NCBI RefSeq assembly: GCF_030053135.1
Contig: NZ_CP125649.1
Coordinates: 124,001-188,000, forward strand
Direction of reading: 5' to 3'
Length of the DNA: 64,000 bases
Origin: Rhizobium sp. BT04
GTDB lineage: Bacteria; Pseudomonadota; Alphaproteobacteria; Rhizobiales; Rhizobiaceae
The position numbers and the translations under genes were made by a program. The notes under the pieces are model-generated. The model was not told the DNA's origin and did not search any database. It saw only the letters and a list, made by a program, of their open reading frames with translations. This document shows positions 37,418 to 46,005 of this stretch, in pieces (position 1 is the stretch's first letter; every line of letters begins with the position of its first letter).

Positions 37418-38632
37418 ATGCAGATTGGAAGTGTGACGACGCCCTTTGGGCGGCGGCCGATGACGCTTGCCTTGGTAAGGCGGCAAATCGAGGCGCGCGA
37501 GATTAAGCCAGGCAAGACGGCGGACAAATGGAAGGTCTTTAGGGATGCTTCCGAAGCGAGGGAATTGCTTGGGCTGCAGGATCGCAGCCTAGCTGTCCTG
37601 GACGCACTCCTGAGCTTTTATCCGGACAACGAATTGCGCCAGGATGCGCAGCTCATCGTTTTTCCGTCCAATGCACAATTGACGCTTCGGGCGCACGGTA
37701 TCGCCGGCGCTACACTTCGCAGACATCTGGCTCTTCTTGTCGAGGCCGGACTGATCGTGCGGAAGGACAGCGCGAACGGAAAGCGTTACGCCCGGAAGGA
37801 CAAAGCGGGTGCGATCGATAGTGCATTTGGCTTTGACCTGTCACCGCTGCTCCTGCGGGTGGATGAGCTCGCCATGATGGCGCAGCAGGTCGTTGCCGAT
37901 CGTTTTGCGCTCCGGCGTGCGAAGGAAAATCTGACGATATGCCGGCGCGACGTTCGTAAGCTCATTTCTGCCGCGATCGAGGAAGGTGCGTCGGGCAACT
38001 GGGAAAGCATCGAAGCGATCTACATCGGTGTCGTGGGCAGGATTCCGCGCTCTCCGACGCTTAGCGACGTGAATTCAATCTTGGATGAGATGGAGCTCCT
38101 GCGGCAGGAGGTCATCAACATCCTTGAAACGCAGCAAAAAGACGAAAATATCAGCACCAATGCTGATCATAATGAGCATCACATACAGAATTCAAATACC
38201 GAATCCTGCAATGAATTTGAACCTAGCTCTAGAAATGAGCAGGGCGCAAAGGGAGTGGACGATGATCGGCCAACGAGGGAGCCAATCAGGAATTTTCCGC
38301 TTGGCATGGTGATGCGGGCTTGCCCCGAGATCGCGATGTATGGGCCGGGCGGTACGATCGGCAGTTGGCGCGAAATGATGAGTGCAGCGGTGGTCACCCG
38401 ATCGATGCTGGGCGTCAGCCCATCGGCTTATCAAGAGGCCTGCGACGTGATGGGGTCGGAAAACGCGGCGACGGCGATTGCTTGCATCCTCGAACGGGCA
38501 GGGCACATCAACTCGCCGGGGGGATATCTCCGAGATCTCACACGCAAAGCGGCACGGGGCGAATTTTCCCTCGGACCGATGCTGATGGCGCTCCTGAAAG
38601 CGGCCAGCGATAGCGGGCTTAAGGCGGGATGA
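37418..38632 (+). CDS. repC: RepC replication initiator
   Basis: 404 residues; the opening MQIGSVTTPFGRRPMTLALV and LLSFYPDNEL, IVFPSNAQLTLRAHGIAGAT blocks are typical RepC. Winged-helix initiator; its own coding region contains oriV in this family, in an A+T-rich segment that here probably is about 38130-38230. Start ATG 37418 after GAAGGTGA; upstream TTG rejected. Confidence 0.95.
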   Translation: MQIGSVTTPFGRRPMTLALVRRQIEAREIKPGKTADKWKVFRDASEARELLGLQDRSLAVLDALLSFYPDNELRQDAQLIVFPSNAQLTLRAHGIAGATLRRHLALLVEAGLIVRKDSANGKRYARKDKAGAIDSAFGFDLSPLLLRVDELAMMAQQVVADRFALRRAKENLTICRRDVRKLISAAIEEGASGNWESIEAIYIGVVGRIPRSPTLSDVNSILDEMELLRQEVINILETQQKDENISTNADHNEHHIQNSNTESCNEFEPSSRNEQGAKGVDDDRPTREPIRNFPLGMVMRACPEIAMYGPGGTIGSWREMMSAAVVTRSMLGVSPSAYQEACDVMGSENAATAIACILERAGHINSPGGYLRDLTRKAARGEFSLGPMLMALLKAASDSGLKAG

Positions 38633-38662
38633 AATAAGGGTGAGAAATTTCCAGCAGGTCAC

Positions 38663-38688
38663 AAAACCCTGACAGGTGGCAGGGTTTT
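38663..38688 (+). terminator. Terminator after repC
   Basis: AAAACCCTG / CAGGGTTTT, 9-bp stem with an 8-base interior, ending in TTTT; works in both directions. Its core repeats the palindrome at 37230-37247. Confidence 0.75.
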
Positions 38689-38757
38689 CTAAGCAGAGCC
38701 GTGGAGCTGTTAAGAGCAAATGGCGCGATCGCCCGGCAGGCGGGGACGAAAGGAACG

Positions 38758-40146
38758 ATGAAGTATCCGATGCGGCGCAGAGTGCTCGACATCACTCCGG
38801 TGTATGTCGATAAAAGGAAGGGCATATTCGATACGAATAGAATTGGGGACGAGATGGTTTGGGCGACGAAGACCAAAGGGTTAGAGCTGACGAAGACAAC
38901 AGGACACCCGCCGCCGCGTAAGCCACAAATACGAGGGAGGGCGCCTGCCACCAAAGCTATCACATTCACGCCCGCGGAGCTTTTTGGCGCAATGGCAAAA
39001 TGCTCCCATCTACATGTGGTCAATTCGGCGGCTGTAACATCCGAGTCAGAAACGTGCCGTCACCTCCTAAACGAGTATGTCGATGACGACGATGACAGCT
39101 TCGCCATTCTTGAGACTGCAGACCGGCTAAAAGACTTCTCTCGCACCCACCTTGCAGGAGTCGTGGGAGCGGGAATCTCTTACCTCCAAATGATCCGCGA
39201 TGGTTACACCTGGTGTGATCACTTTGAAAATATGAGCTTGGCCGGAGCGGCCCCAACGAAAAAGTCACCGGATTTTGTTTTCAGTCGCCGAGATGACAAA
39301 ACCGTCGCGCTCACGGAGTCGAAGGCGACACGAGGCAGTTCACGCAAACAGTTCGACACCACCGTCAGACGTGGTTACCTCCAACAGGTCTCACCGTATC
39401 TCGGTATGAGGGTAGGATCGTCCGTCGCAAGTCACGGCTTCGCGATCGGGTCATGGATGACTTCCGCAAAACGCGCCGAAATCGTCATTCATCATACGGC
39501 GCCTCCATCTGGAAATGGCGATGGGTCCGACGAAGGGGCTGATCCAACCGAAGTGCGCCGCGGGAACTACCTTAATGCCCTGACGCTGCTGCTCGGTCCA
39601 GATGTTTCGCGTGCTGCGCTATCAGGGGAGTGGTCTGCGCGCGGGAGGCAATTTGTCATGGCGCGTTGGCTCGGACATGAATGGCTCCTCGGCTTCGCAC
39701 CATTTCACAGTCCCTATGTCTTTGATGAAGAAGATAAGATCCTTTGGGAGAATAGCCACAAGCTGGCGCCGTCTTTGTGGGGCTTCAACAGATTCGCGCT
39801 CGAATGGAACGTTGCACGTCAGTTTTTCATGTCTTTGGAACGGAACGACACGCTCACAAATCCCCTCGAAAACATCCCAGAAATGGACGACCGCCTCATT
39901 GCTGAGGCTCGTTCTTCCGACAGTGCGGTTTTCCCAGATGGCTTTGCGGTAATCGGGAAAGACGCAGATCTTGAACTTGTATCGGTCAATCCGATCTTTC
40001 CACAGGACCTCGAGCAAGCGAAACTCGAACAGGAGGTCAAGAGGATCGCAGTTCAGGGGAGCGAGGTCGAACGTCTCGGTTGGGACGAGGCGACTACCAA
40101 AGAGGAGGAAGAGAAGCAGCTGCAACAAGTTTGGCTGACGGATTGA
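38758..40146 (+). CDS. Uncharacterised protein with possible PD-(D/E)xK nuclease motif
   Basis: 462 residues from ATG 38758 (AAAGGA site just upstream; GTG 38701 would add 19). No named family recognised. Near residues 169-188 the sequence SPDFVFSRRDDKTVALTESK has the PD...ExK spacing of restriction-endonuclease-like folds, preceded by an alpha-helical region with several Asp/Cys. The long C-terminus is acidic and ends in a charged helix (TTKEEEEKQLQQVWLTD). Location directly after repC, as cargo, suggests a defence or maintenance nuclease, but this is inference. Confidence 0.55.
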   Translation: MKYPMRRRVLDITPVYVDKRKGIFDTNRIGDEMVWATKTKGLELTKTTGHPPPRKPQIRGRAPATKAITFTPAELFGAMAKCSHLHVVNSAAVTSESETCRHLLNEYVDDDDDSFAILETADRLKDFSRTHLAGVVGAGISYLQMIRDGYTWCDHFENMSLAGAAPTKKSPDFVFSRRDDKTVALTESKATRGSSRKQFDTTVRRGYLQQVSPYLGMRVGSSVASHGFAIGSWMTSAKRAEIVIHHTAPPSGNGDGSDEGADPTEVRRGNYLNALTLLLGPDVSRAALSGEWSARGRQFVMARWLGHEWLLGFAPFHSPYVFDEEDKILWENSHKLAPSLWGFNRFALEWNVARQFFMSLERNDTLTNPLENIPEMDDRLIAEARSSDSAVFPDGFAVIGKDADLELVSVNPIFPQDLEQAKLEQEVKRIAVQGSEVERLGWDEATTKEEEEKQLQQVWLTD

Positions 40147-40315
40147 GTCTTGCATACGGGGAGAGGACAGCTGTTTCGAACGTGCGCAGCGACCAAAAAG
40201 AGGGCACGCGCCGAGTCGATCATGGGCAAAAGGGATATTAAACGTACCGCGTCTCCAGCCGCGTTAGCCATGCCCATGGTGTTTAGGAACTGATATTAAC
40301 CCGTCACACACAATC

Positions 40316-40900
40316 TTATCTGGCCCAGATTTTCCACCATTGTCTCTTCTGGCCATGGAGAGTGGGGAAGGGTGGCCGCGTCGTTGGCGAAAGCGCAGTG
40401 AACTCGGGTGCTGGCTCGCAGCAATAAGACCGCCAAACGCCATCGACATTCTTTTCGAATGCAGTGAGATCTATTCCCCCGTCGGAAAACCGCTCGTTCG
40501 TAGCTGTAGGCATCTCATAGCGCCAGAAAAGATACGCAATTCCCTCGTGGAAACCGTCATCCCAACTTTCGTGAAAGCCGGCCTTCTGCAGTTCCGACTT
40601 GGCGCAGCGCATCAATTGTGATGGCCCACGGCTTGAATTTTCGAAATCCTGCTGTTGGCACTTTGTCGCTTCGGCCAAGGTGGCGAAAAAGCATATTCGA
40701 TAAACACGACTTTGCGGTTCGCGCTGCGTAGCTGCCTTAAGCACCGCATGCGGAAAGCCTGCTGTGGTCCAGCGCCTGGCACGAAACATGCCGTCCGTAA
40801 TTGATTGAAGATGGTCGTTAAAATCCACTCGGTATAGAAACTCTGGCACGTGTCCTCGCTGTGATGTTGCGACGCCGCGATACCGAAGATTCGCTTCCAA
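40316..40900 (-). CDS. Hypothetical protein, start uncertain
   Basis: About 194 residues, no family recognised; contains FLYRVDFNDHL, FWRYEMPTA and a Trp-rich C-terminus (KRQWWKIWAR). The only available starts are TTG 40900 (no ribosome site, stop codon 7 codons upstream) or ATG 40789 (158 aa). Composition looks protein-like. It is downstream of, and in the same direction as, the recombinase at 40967; it may be 5'-truncated. Confidence 0.4.
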   Translation of the reverse strand: MEANLRYRGVATSQRGHVPEFLYRVDFNDHLQSITDGMFRARRWTTAGFPHAVLKAATQREPQSRVYRICFFATLAEATKCQQQDFENSSRGPSQLMRCAKSELQKAGFHESWDDGFHEGIAYLFWRYEMPTATNERFSDGGIDLTAFEKNVDGVWRSYCCEPAPEFTALSPTTRPPFPTLHGQKRQWWKIWAR

Positions 40901-40966
40901 ATCACTAACCGAATTGGCCGGTGTTTTCGTTCACGACGTACCTCCGCGGAAAGAAGCGTGAACAAC

Positions 40967-42124
40967 TCATAAAAGAAGCCTTGCCGCGCGTCCTCTGCGC
41001 CGGCCTGCACTATTGTAGTAACTTGACGCTTGCTGCACGGATCGATGCCGCGACTGTTCCATGGCTTCGGGAAGGGGGATCCCGCGATTGGCCGCCTCGG
41101 TGAGGTATCCCGATCGCAGCCCATGGGCCGAAAACTCCCCCGGCTCGAGTCCAGCCATCCGCACGCGCTGCTTGACAATATCATTGACCGCCTTCGGATC
41201 CAGCGCCCGGCGAGACACATTGCCCCAGCGATCGATCGCCCGAAACACACTGCCGCCGTCGATTTTGGCCGCCGCCAGCCAAACGTTCAGCGCCTCGACC
41301 GGCCGGCCGGTGAGGTAGACGACCTCGTCCTGGCCGGCGCCCGAGTTCTTGGTGCGGCCGAGGTGAATGGACAGCGAGGGCAGGGAGCCTCCGTGCTCAT
41401 CGTTGATCGGCGCCTCGCTCGTCAGCTGTTCTTTGCGCAGGCCGGCCACTTCGCTGCGCCGGCGGCCGCCGGAGCCGAAGGCGACCATCAGGATCGCCCG
41501 ATCCCGCAGATCGCGCAGGCTGTCGCCGCCGCAGGTCACCAGCAGTTTGGCCAGCACGTCACCGGTGACCGCCTTGGCGCTCTTGCGGCGGCGTGGCCGC
41601 GGCACGGCGCGCGCGGCGAGCCGCAGCGCCGATCGCAGGGCAGGGGAGGCGAAGGCCCCGTCGAGGCCGCGCCATTTGGTCAGCGTCGACAAGTTGGCGA
41701 GCCGTCGGCGCACGGTGTCCGGCGCGTGCGGCCCGATCGACCGGAGAAAGCCCCCGTCTCGCAACGCTTGCTCGACTTCGGCCGGCATGCCGTGCTCGGG
41801 ATCGGCCTCTCGCCGTGCTGGGTCCCACAGATGATGGGCGACGAATTTCAGCAGCAGCGCCTCCGGCGCCGGCCAGGGCAGGCAGCTGCCGGTCGCCGCC
41901 AGGCACCAGGCTTCGAGGTAGCCGAGGTCGGATGCGAGCGCGCGAAGCGTGTTGTCGCCCATGCCCTCGTTGACCAGATGTCTGAGCGTCTCGACGTCCT
42001 GGTCGGAAAGAATCTCGGCGAGCTTGTCGCGCCGGTCAATCGGCAGCACCGCGGCGATGGTGTCGAGGGTTTCGGCGCGCCGAGCGATGGCGTCGGGCGC
42101 TGATTTCGGGGCGATGATGTCCAA
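40967..42124 (-). CDS. Tyrosine recombinase/integrase
   Basis: 385 residues from the TTG at 42124, which follows AGGAGG by 5 bases (a longer GTG start at 42220 has no site and adds 32 residues). N-terminal SAM-like core-binding domain, then the catalytic part: Arg in LMVAFGSGGRRRSEVAGL near 190-205, HGLRSGYLTEAANRGIPLPE with the HxxR box, and Tyr in SSYYN near 370. Cre/XerC-like, suited to plasmid dimer resolution. A loxP-like inverted repeat lies about 95 bp upstream at 42220-42246. Confidence 0.85.
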   Translation of the reverse strand: MDIIAPKSAPDAIARRAETLDTIAAVLPIDRRDKLAEILSDQDVETLRHLVNEGMGDNTLRALASDLGYLEAWCLAATGSCLPWPAPEALLLKFVAHHLWDPARREADPEHGMPAEVEQALRDGGFLRSIGPHAPDTVRRRLANLSTLTKWRGLDGAFASPALRSALRLAARAVPRPRRRKSAKAVTGDVLAKLLVTCGGDSLRDLRDRAILMVAFGSGGRRRSEVAGLRKEQLTSEAPINDEHGGSLPSLSIHLGRTKNSGAGQDEVVYLTGRPVEALNVWLAAAKIDGGSVFRAIDRWGNVSRRALDPKAVNDIVKQRVRMAGLEPGEFSAHGLRSGYLTEAANRGIPLPEAMEQSRHRSVQQASSYYNSAGRRRGRAARLLL

Positions 42125-42219
42125 AAACACCTCCTGAACGGCGAAAATCCGGATACCGAAACGGCGCCGGCGGCCGTCCTTTGCCCCGTTTTCGCTGATT
42201 TGCGGCTTGAAATCAATCA

Positions 42220-42246
42220 CTTCCGATAAGCATTACTTATCGGAAG
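42220..42246. repeat. loxP/dif-like inverted repeat upstream of the recombinase
   Basis: Arms CTTCCGATAAG and CTTATCGGAAG are perfect 11-bp inverted copies around the 5-bp spacer CATTA. This matches the layout of tyrosine-recombinase core sites. The remaining 42247-42561 shows no gene I can support. Confidence 0.6.
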
Positions 42247-42561
42247 CGAGGCGATCTCTAAATGATCGCAAGCCATGACGGAAGTAAAATGGTATCTTGG
42301 CTTCCAGGACAGAAAAGAACGGCGTTGATTCATATGGTTAATGAAGTGGAAACGGCGAAATTTTGACCGTTGCTGGGAGTAAGCGGGCACAATGACCTGA
42401 TCAGTCACTGGGGGAGGCCTAGCCTGCCCGCGCCACGGCGGCCAGCTCGAGCTAAAATGTAAGGTGGACATCCTGTTGTTCTCAGCAAATTGCAATACAA
42501 CCATCTGGTGATCCAGCGGCCGAGTTGGTACGATTGATGCGGAGAGGATCGCCATTGTCCG

Positions 42562-42849
42562 ATGGAAATAACAGAATTCAGCACGCCGACTCAGAGATAT
42601 GAACGACGCACTTTGATCGAGTTCGACGAAGCGCATCGACCTTACCTTGCTGCGGCCATCCTGCGTTTCAATGCGGCGAATGCTGTGGCAAGGGTTGAGG
42701 TGTCGAAGCAAATTACGCTATCCGATGACGGTACGTCGCCCATCGACGAATTGATCGCAAATTTTCACCACTGCCTCTACCGAGAGAAGATATATTCGGA
42801 GACGCTTCCCCTCCGTCGGGCTCTCATCAAAGGTGTTCTCGGGCGATGA
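42562..42849 (+). CDS. hxsD: His-Xaa-Ser system protein HxsD
   Basis: 95 residues. Position first in hxsD-hxsB-hxsC-hxsA and the helical C-terminus (NFHHCLYREKIYSETLPLRR) fit HxsD of the His-Xaa-Ser cassette. Function unknown; possibly the peptide-recognition partner of the radical SAM enzymes. It overlaps hxsB by 4 bases. No strong ribosome site precedes ATG 42562. Confidence 0.72.
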   Translation: MEITEFSTPTQRYERRTLIEFDEAHRPYLAAAILRFNAANAVARVEVSKQITLSDDGTSPIDELIANFHHCLYREKIYSETLPLRRALIKGVLGR

Positions 42850-44252
42850 CTGTCTTCCCACTGAAATTCACGCGGTTGGCTTCTGACTACCTGTTCGCTG
42901 ACGACGCCGGTGGATATTTCCGGGCAGATGGCAGATTCCTTGAGCGATACGCCGGTGGCGATCTGACTGCCTCAGATACCAGGTTTCTTCATTCGAACGG
43001 GCATGCATTCGATGAAGTCGGCGACCCAGCATATATGGGGTTTGCATATCGGTGGGCACAGCGACTGCATCGTCCGCAGGAGCTGAACTACGTCATTATC
43101 GTGCCGACACTTCGCTGCAATTTGGCGTGCGGCTACTGCCAGGTGTCACGGGTAAACGAAAACACCAGTGGGTTTGACTGGACCGAGGACACGCTCGCCC
43201 AGGTTCTTCGTTTTCTAGATGGCATGGACACGGCAAGTGCGAAAATCGAGTTTCAAGGCGGCGAACCGCTTTTGCGATTGGATTTGCTGGAGACGGTTCG
43301 AGAGTTTGCGCGGCGCAAATTCAAGGACGTAAGCTTCACCGTTTGCACCAATCTGCAGTCTGTTTCCGATGAAGCCTGGGCGTTTCTCGACGCTTCGGAC
43401 ACATTGATTAGTACGTCGCTTGATGGCGAACTTTCGGCTCACCAACGGCAGCGGACAATCACATCCCGTGACACCGACCAGTTTGTTTCGAACCTTCGCT
43501 ATGGGATCGGAAGGCTAGGGCAAGGTAAAGTGTCGGCGTTGCCCACGCTTGATGTCAACAATTTGCCAACCCCGAACCAGATCATTGAGACGTTCGGTGA
43601 CTTCGGCTTTCGTTCCATTTTCCTCCGGCCTATCAACCATCAAGGTTTCGCTCGGAAGCGATACCGGACAATGGGCATGGATGAGCGATGGAACGACTGT
43701 CATGGCCGATTCATCGATGCGTTGATCGAGCACAATTGGACAGCAGATTTCCCTGTCGAGGAATTCTACTTCACGCATTGTCTTCGCCGGGTTCTACGCG
43801 GCGGCCATAACCACCATGTGGACCTTCGCAACCCGAACTTCCTCGGTAAGGACTACATAGTCATCGATTTCGACGGCACGTTTTATCCGTCGGACGAAGC
43901 CAGGATGGTGACGAGAGTGGGGCAGATCGACCTGAGTGTCGGCAATCTTTGGGATGGCATCGATCAGGCAAAGCTGGATGTCCTGAATGAGGAAGCGACT
44001 AACTCGTTCCATCCAGATTGCATCCACTGTCCATACCAAGCGGCCTGCGGCATTGACGTGATCGACGACCTCTCCCGGTACGGTCGTATCGACGTGCCGA
44101 AGCGTGACACTACCTTCTGCCGACGCCATACCGCGATCTTCGACAAGATATTCGAGCTGCTCTATTCGGATGACAAAAAAGCTCACAAGAGCCTTGCGGC
44201 ATGGGCCGAAATTCCGGAGTTCGATCCTTCGCTGGCTCCGATACACAGATGA
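42846..44252 (+). CDS. hxsB: Radical SAM maturase HxsB
   Basis: 468 residues. The [4Fe-4S] motif C91xxxC95xxC98 (RCNLACGYC) is followed by EFQGGEPLLRLDLL. The C-terminal SPASM-like Cys cluster includes CIHCPYQAACGI and a later TTFCRRH. Known: TIGR-type HxsB acts on a His-Xaa-Ser repeat peptide. Here it should modify HxsA, encoded 1 kb downstream; the chemistry is unknown. Starts and stops are ATGA-coupled on both sides. Confidence 0.88.
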   Translation: MTVFPLKFTRLASDYLFADDAGGYFRADGRFLERYAGGDLTASDTRFLHSNGHAFDEVGDPAYMGFAYRWAQRLHRPQELNYVIIVPTLRCNLACGYCQVSRVNENTSGFDWTEDTLAQVLRFLDGMDTASAKIEFQGGEPLLRLDLLETVREFARRKFKDVSFTVCTNLQSVSDEAWAFLDASDTLISTSLDGELSAHQRQRTITSRDTDQFVSNLRYGIGRLGQGKVSALPTLDVNNLPTPNQIIETFGDFGFRSIFLRPINHQGFARKRYRTMGMDERWNDCHGRFIDALIEHNWTADFPVEEFYFTHCLRRVLRGGHNHHVDLRNPNFLGKDYIVIDFDGTFYPSDEARMVTRVGQIDLSVGNLWDGIDQAKLDVLNEEATNSFHPDCIHCPYQAACGIDVIDDLSRYGRIDVPKRDTTFCRRHTAIFDKIFELLYSDDKKAHKSLAAWAEIPEFDPSLAPIHR

Positions 44253-45331
44253 TCGATTTGCGGCTTAAGATCGATGACGTTCCAATCGACCATCCAAGTA
44301 TCGTTCGCCTGCGCACCGACACGGTGGAGAGTGAGCATGATGCTGTCCTGATCGATCGTGACCACGAGAGTCAAATCCTCGATCTCGCGGGCTATTCGCT
44401 TCGAGTTTACTGCGATCCCCAAACTGATCTCGACGGCGACGTGCTCCTTCTAGTACCTGGTCGAAACTCGGCTCATCGATTGCTGCGAGCAGGGTCGAGG
44501 CACAACACCTTCCTGGTGACCGAGCAATGCGACCAGCTCTGCGTGATGTGCTCGCAGCCTCCGAAGAAATATCACGTCGACCTCTTCGACCAATTCACAG
44601 TCGCCGCCACCTTGGCCCCGGAAAACGCGCGCATCACGATATCTGGCGGCGAGCCGCTGCTGCACAAACGAAGACTGTTTCAATTCCTCGCAGTCGCCGC
44701 GAAGGCTCGACCCGACATCTCATTTCATGTTTTGACCAACGGCCAGTTTTTCGAACCTGGCGACATTGCCATAATTGATGGGGTCGGAAGGGAGCGCGTG
44801 TTGTGGGGCATTCCATTGTATGCGCCTCATGCCGAACTTCACGACAGCATCGTTGCAAAGCGGGGTGCGTTTGAAACGTTGTCGCAGAATTTCGTGACGC
44901 TAATGAGGGCCGGGGCGGCCGTCGAGCTTCGGACGGTTGTCCTTCAGCAGAACTGGGATGTGTTGCCACAGCTTGCGGACTACGCCTCGACCCGGCTTCC
45001 GTTCATTGATGTCTGGGCCATCATGCAACTAGAAAATATCGGTTACGGCAGAATGAATTGGGCGCATTCGTTCAAGGATACGTCGCTGGATTTCGGCCAA
45101 CTGGGGAGCGCCATCAATCTCGCGATTGGGCGCGGTATTCATACTCTTCTTTATAATTTCCCGCTTTGCACGGTTCCCCCACCGTACCGGCATTTGGCAC
45201 CAAGCACGATTTCAGACTGGAAGAACAAATTCCTGGAAGAGTGCGGCGAGTGTACGTTGCGCTCTACTTGTGGTGGATTTTTTGAATGGTATAAAGCTGA
45301 TCAGGGATTTGGGGGACTGTCACGACAATGA
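44249..45331 (+). CDS. hxsC: Radical SAM protein HxsC
   Basis: 360 residues. C94xxxC98xxC101 (QCDQLCVMC) and TISGGEPLLHKRRLFQ identify a radical SAM domain; C-terminal cysteines CGECTLRSTCGG give an auxiliary cluster. Second maturase of the Hxs cassette. Starts at ATGA with hxsB and ends at ATGA with hxsA. Confidence 0.87.
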   Translation: MIDLRLKIDDVPIDHPSIVRLRTDTVESEHDAVLIDRDHESQILDLAGYSLRVYCDPQTDLDGDVLLLVPGRNSAHRLLRAGSRHNTFLVTEQCDQLCVMCSQPPKKYHVDLFDQFTVAATLAPENARITISGGEPLLHKRRLFQFLAVAAKARPDISFHVLTNGQFFEPGDIAIIDGVGRERVLWGIPLYAPHAELHDSIVAKRGAFETLSQNFVTLMRAGAAVELRTVVLQQNWDVLPQLADYASTRLPFIDVWAIMQLENIGYGRMNWAHSFKDTSLDFGQLGSAINLAIGRGIHTLLYNFPLCTVPPPYRHLAPSTISDWKNKFLEECGECTLRSTCGGFFEWYKADQGFGGLSRQ

Positions 45332-45981
45332 AGAAGCGCAAGGTTTACCTGTTGCCGTCATTGATTGCGGCTGGGTTCATGCCGTCGAAAGGCGATGCAG
45401 CGCCACTTGTCGGCCTTACCCAAAAGAAGCCAGAACCCACTCTCTTTGAGCGGCTGCGGGTCAAGCAGGCCTACACCCTCGCTGGTCATAGCTCACATTC
45501 GAGCCACGCAAGTCATAGCAGTCATGCTAGTCACGCGAGCCATGCGTCAGGCTCTGGGGGCGGATACGTTGTGCCGCGCGGCGACTACAACAACAGCACG
45601 ACCTATACGCAGCCCGACCCGACGCCGAGCTATTCGCCCAATCCGGGACCGGTCATCAGAAGTCTACCGACGACTCCCAACATACCGGCGACGACTTCGA
45701 CTGGCAGCTATTCGACGGGGGTTGCCCCGCAATCCTCCGCGGTGAATACAGCCCCAATGCCCCTGAAGACGTTGCCGGGCAACTCAGACAAATTTCGGCG
45801 TATCGTTATTCAGGTTCAGACCGCTCTGGTTGCCTTCGGCTATTTCGGCGGCCCGATAACAGGGCAGGTCGACGCCGCAACGAGGGTTGGACTTAATAAA
45901 ATGCAGGATGCCTATGGGCTGAAGGTGACCGGAACGATCACGCCTCAAGTTCTCACAGCTTTTGGTATTTCAACAAACTGA
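45328..45981 (+). CDS. hxsA: His-Xaa-Ser repeat protein HxsA with peptidoglycan-binding domain
   Basis: 217 residues. After a probable signal sequence come seven consecutive H-x-S units near 54-74 (three HSS, four HAS), a Gly/Pro/Ser/Thr-rich linker, and a C-terminal PG-binding-1-like domain (RRIVIQVQTALVAFGYFGGP, then TRVGLNKMQDAYGLKVTG). The repeat is the presumed substrate of HxsB/HxsC; the wall-binding domain implies the modified peptide is displayed in the periplasm or cell wall. Product activity unknown. Confidence 0.88.
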   Translation: MKKRKVYLLPSLIAAGFMPSKGDAAPLVGLTQKKPEPTLFERLRVKQAYTLAGHSSHSSHASHSSHASHASHASGSGGGYVVPRGDYNNSTTYTQPDPTPSYSPNPGPVIRSLPTTPNIPATTSTGSYSTGVAPQSSAVNTAPMPLKTLPGNSDKFRRIVIQVQTALVAFGYFGGPITGQVDAATRVGLNKMQDAYGLKVTGTITPQVLTAFGISTN

Positions 45982-46005
45982 TCCGATCAGATTAGGGAGG
46001 GAGCG

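Noticed and set aside
41030..42103. 357-codon + strand frame over the recombinase
   Set aside because: Antisense shadow of a G+C-rich gene with clear catalytic motifs.
45480..45560. Short DNA repeats as a CRISPR or tandem-repeat array
   Set aside because: They are codon-level H-x-S repeats inside hxsA. No CRISPR array seen anywhere in the window.
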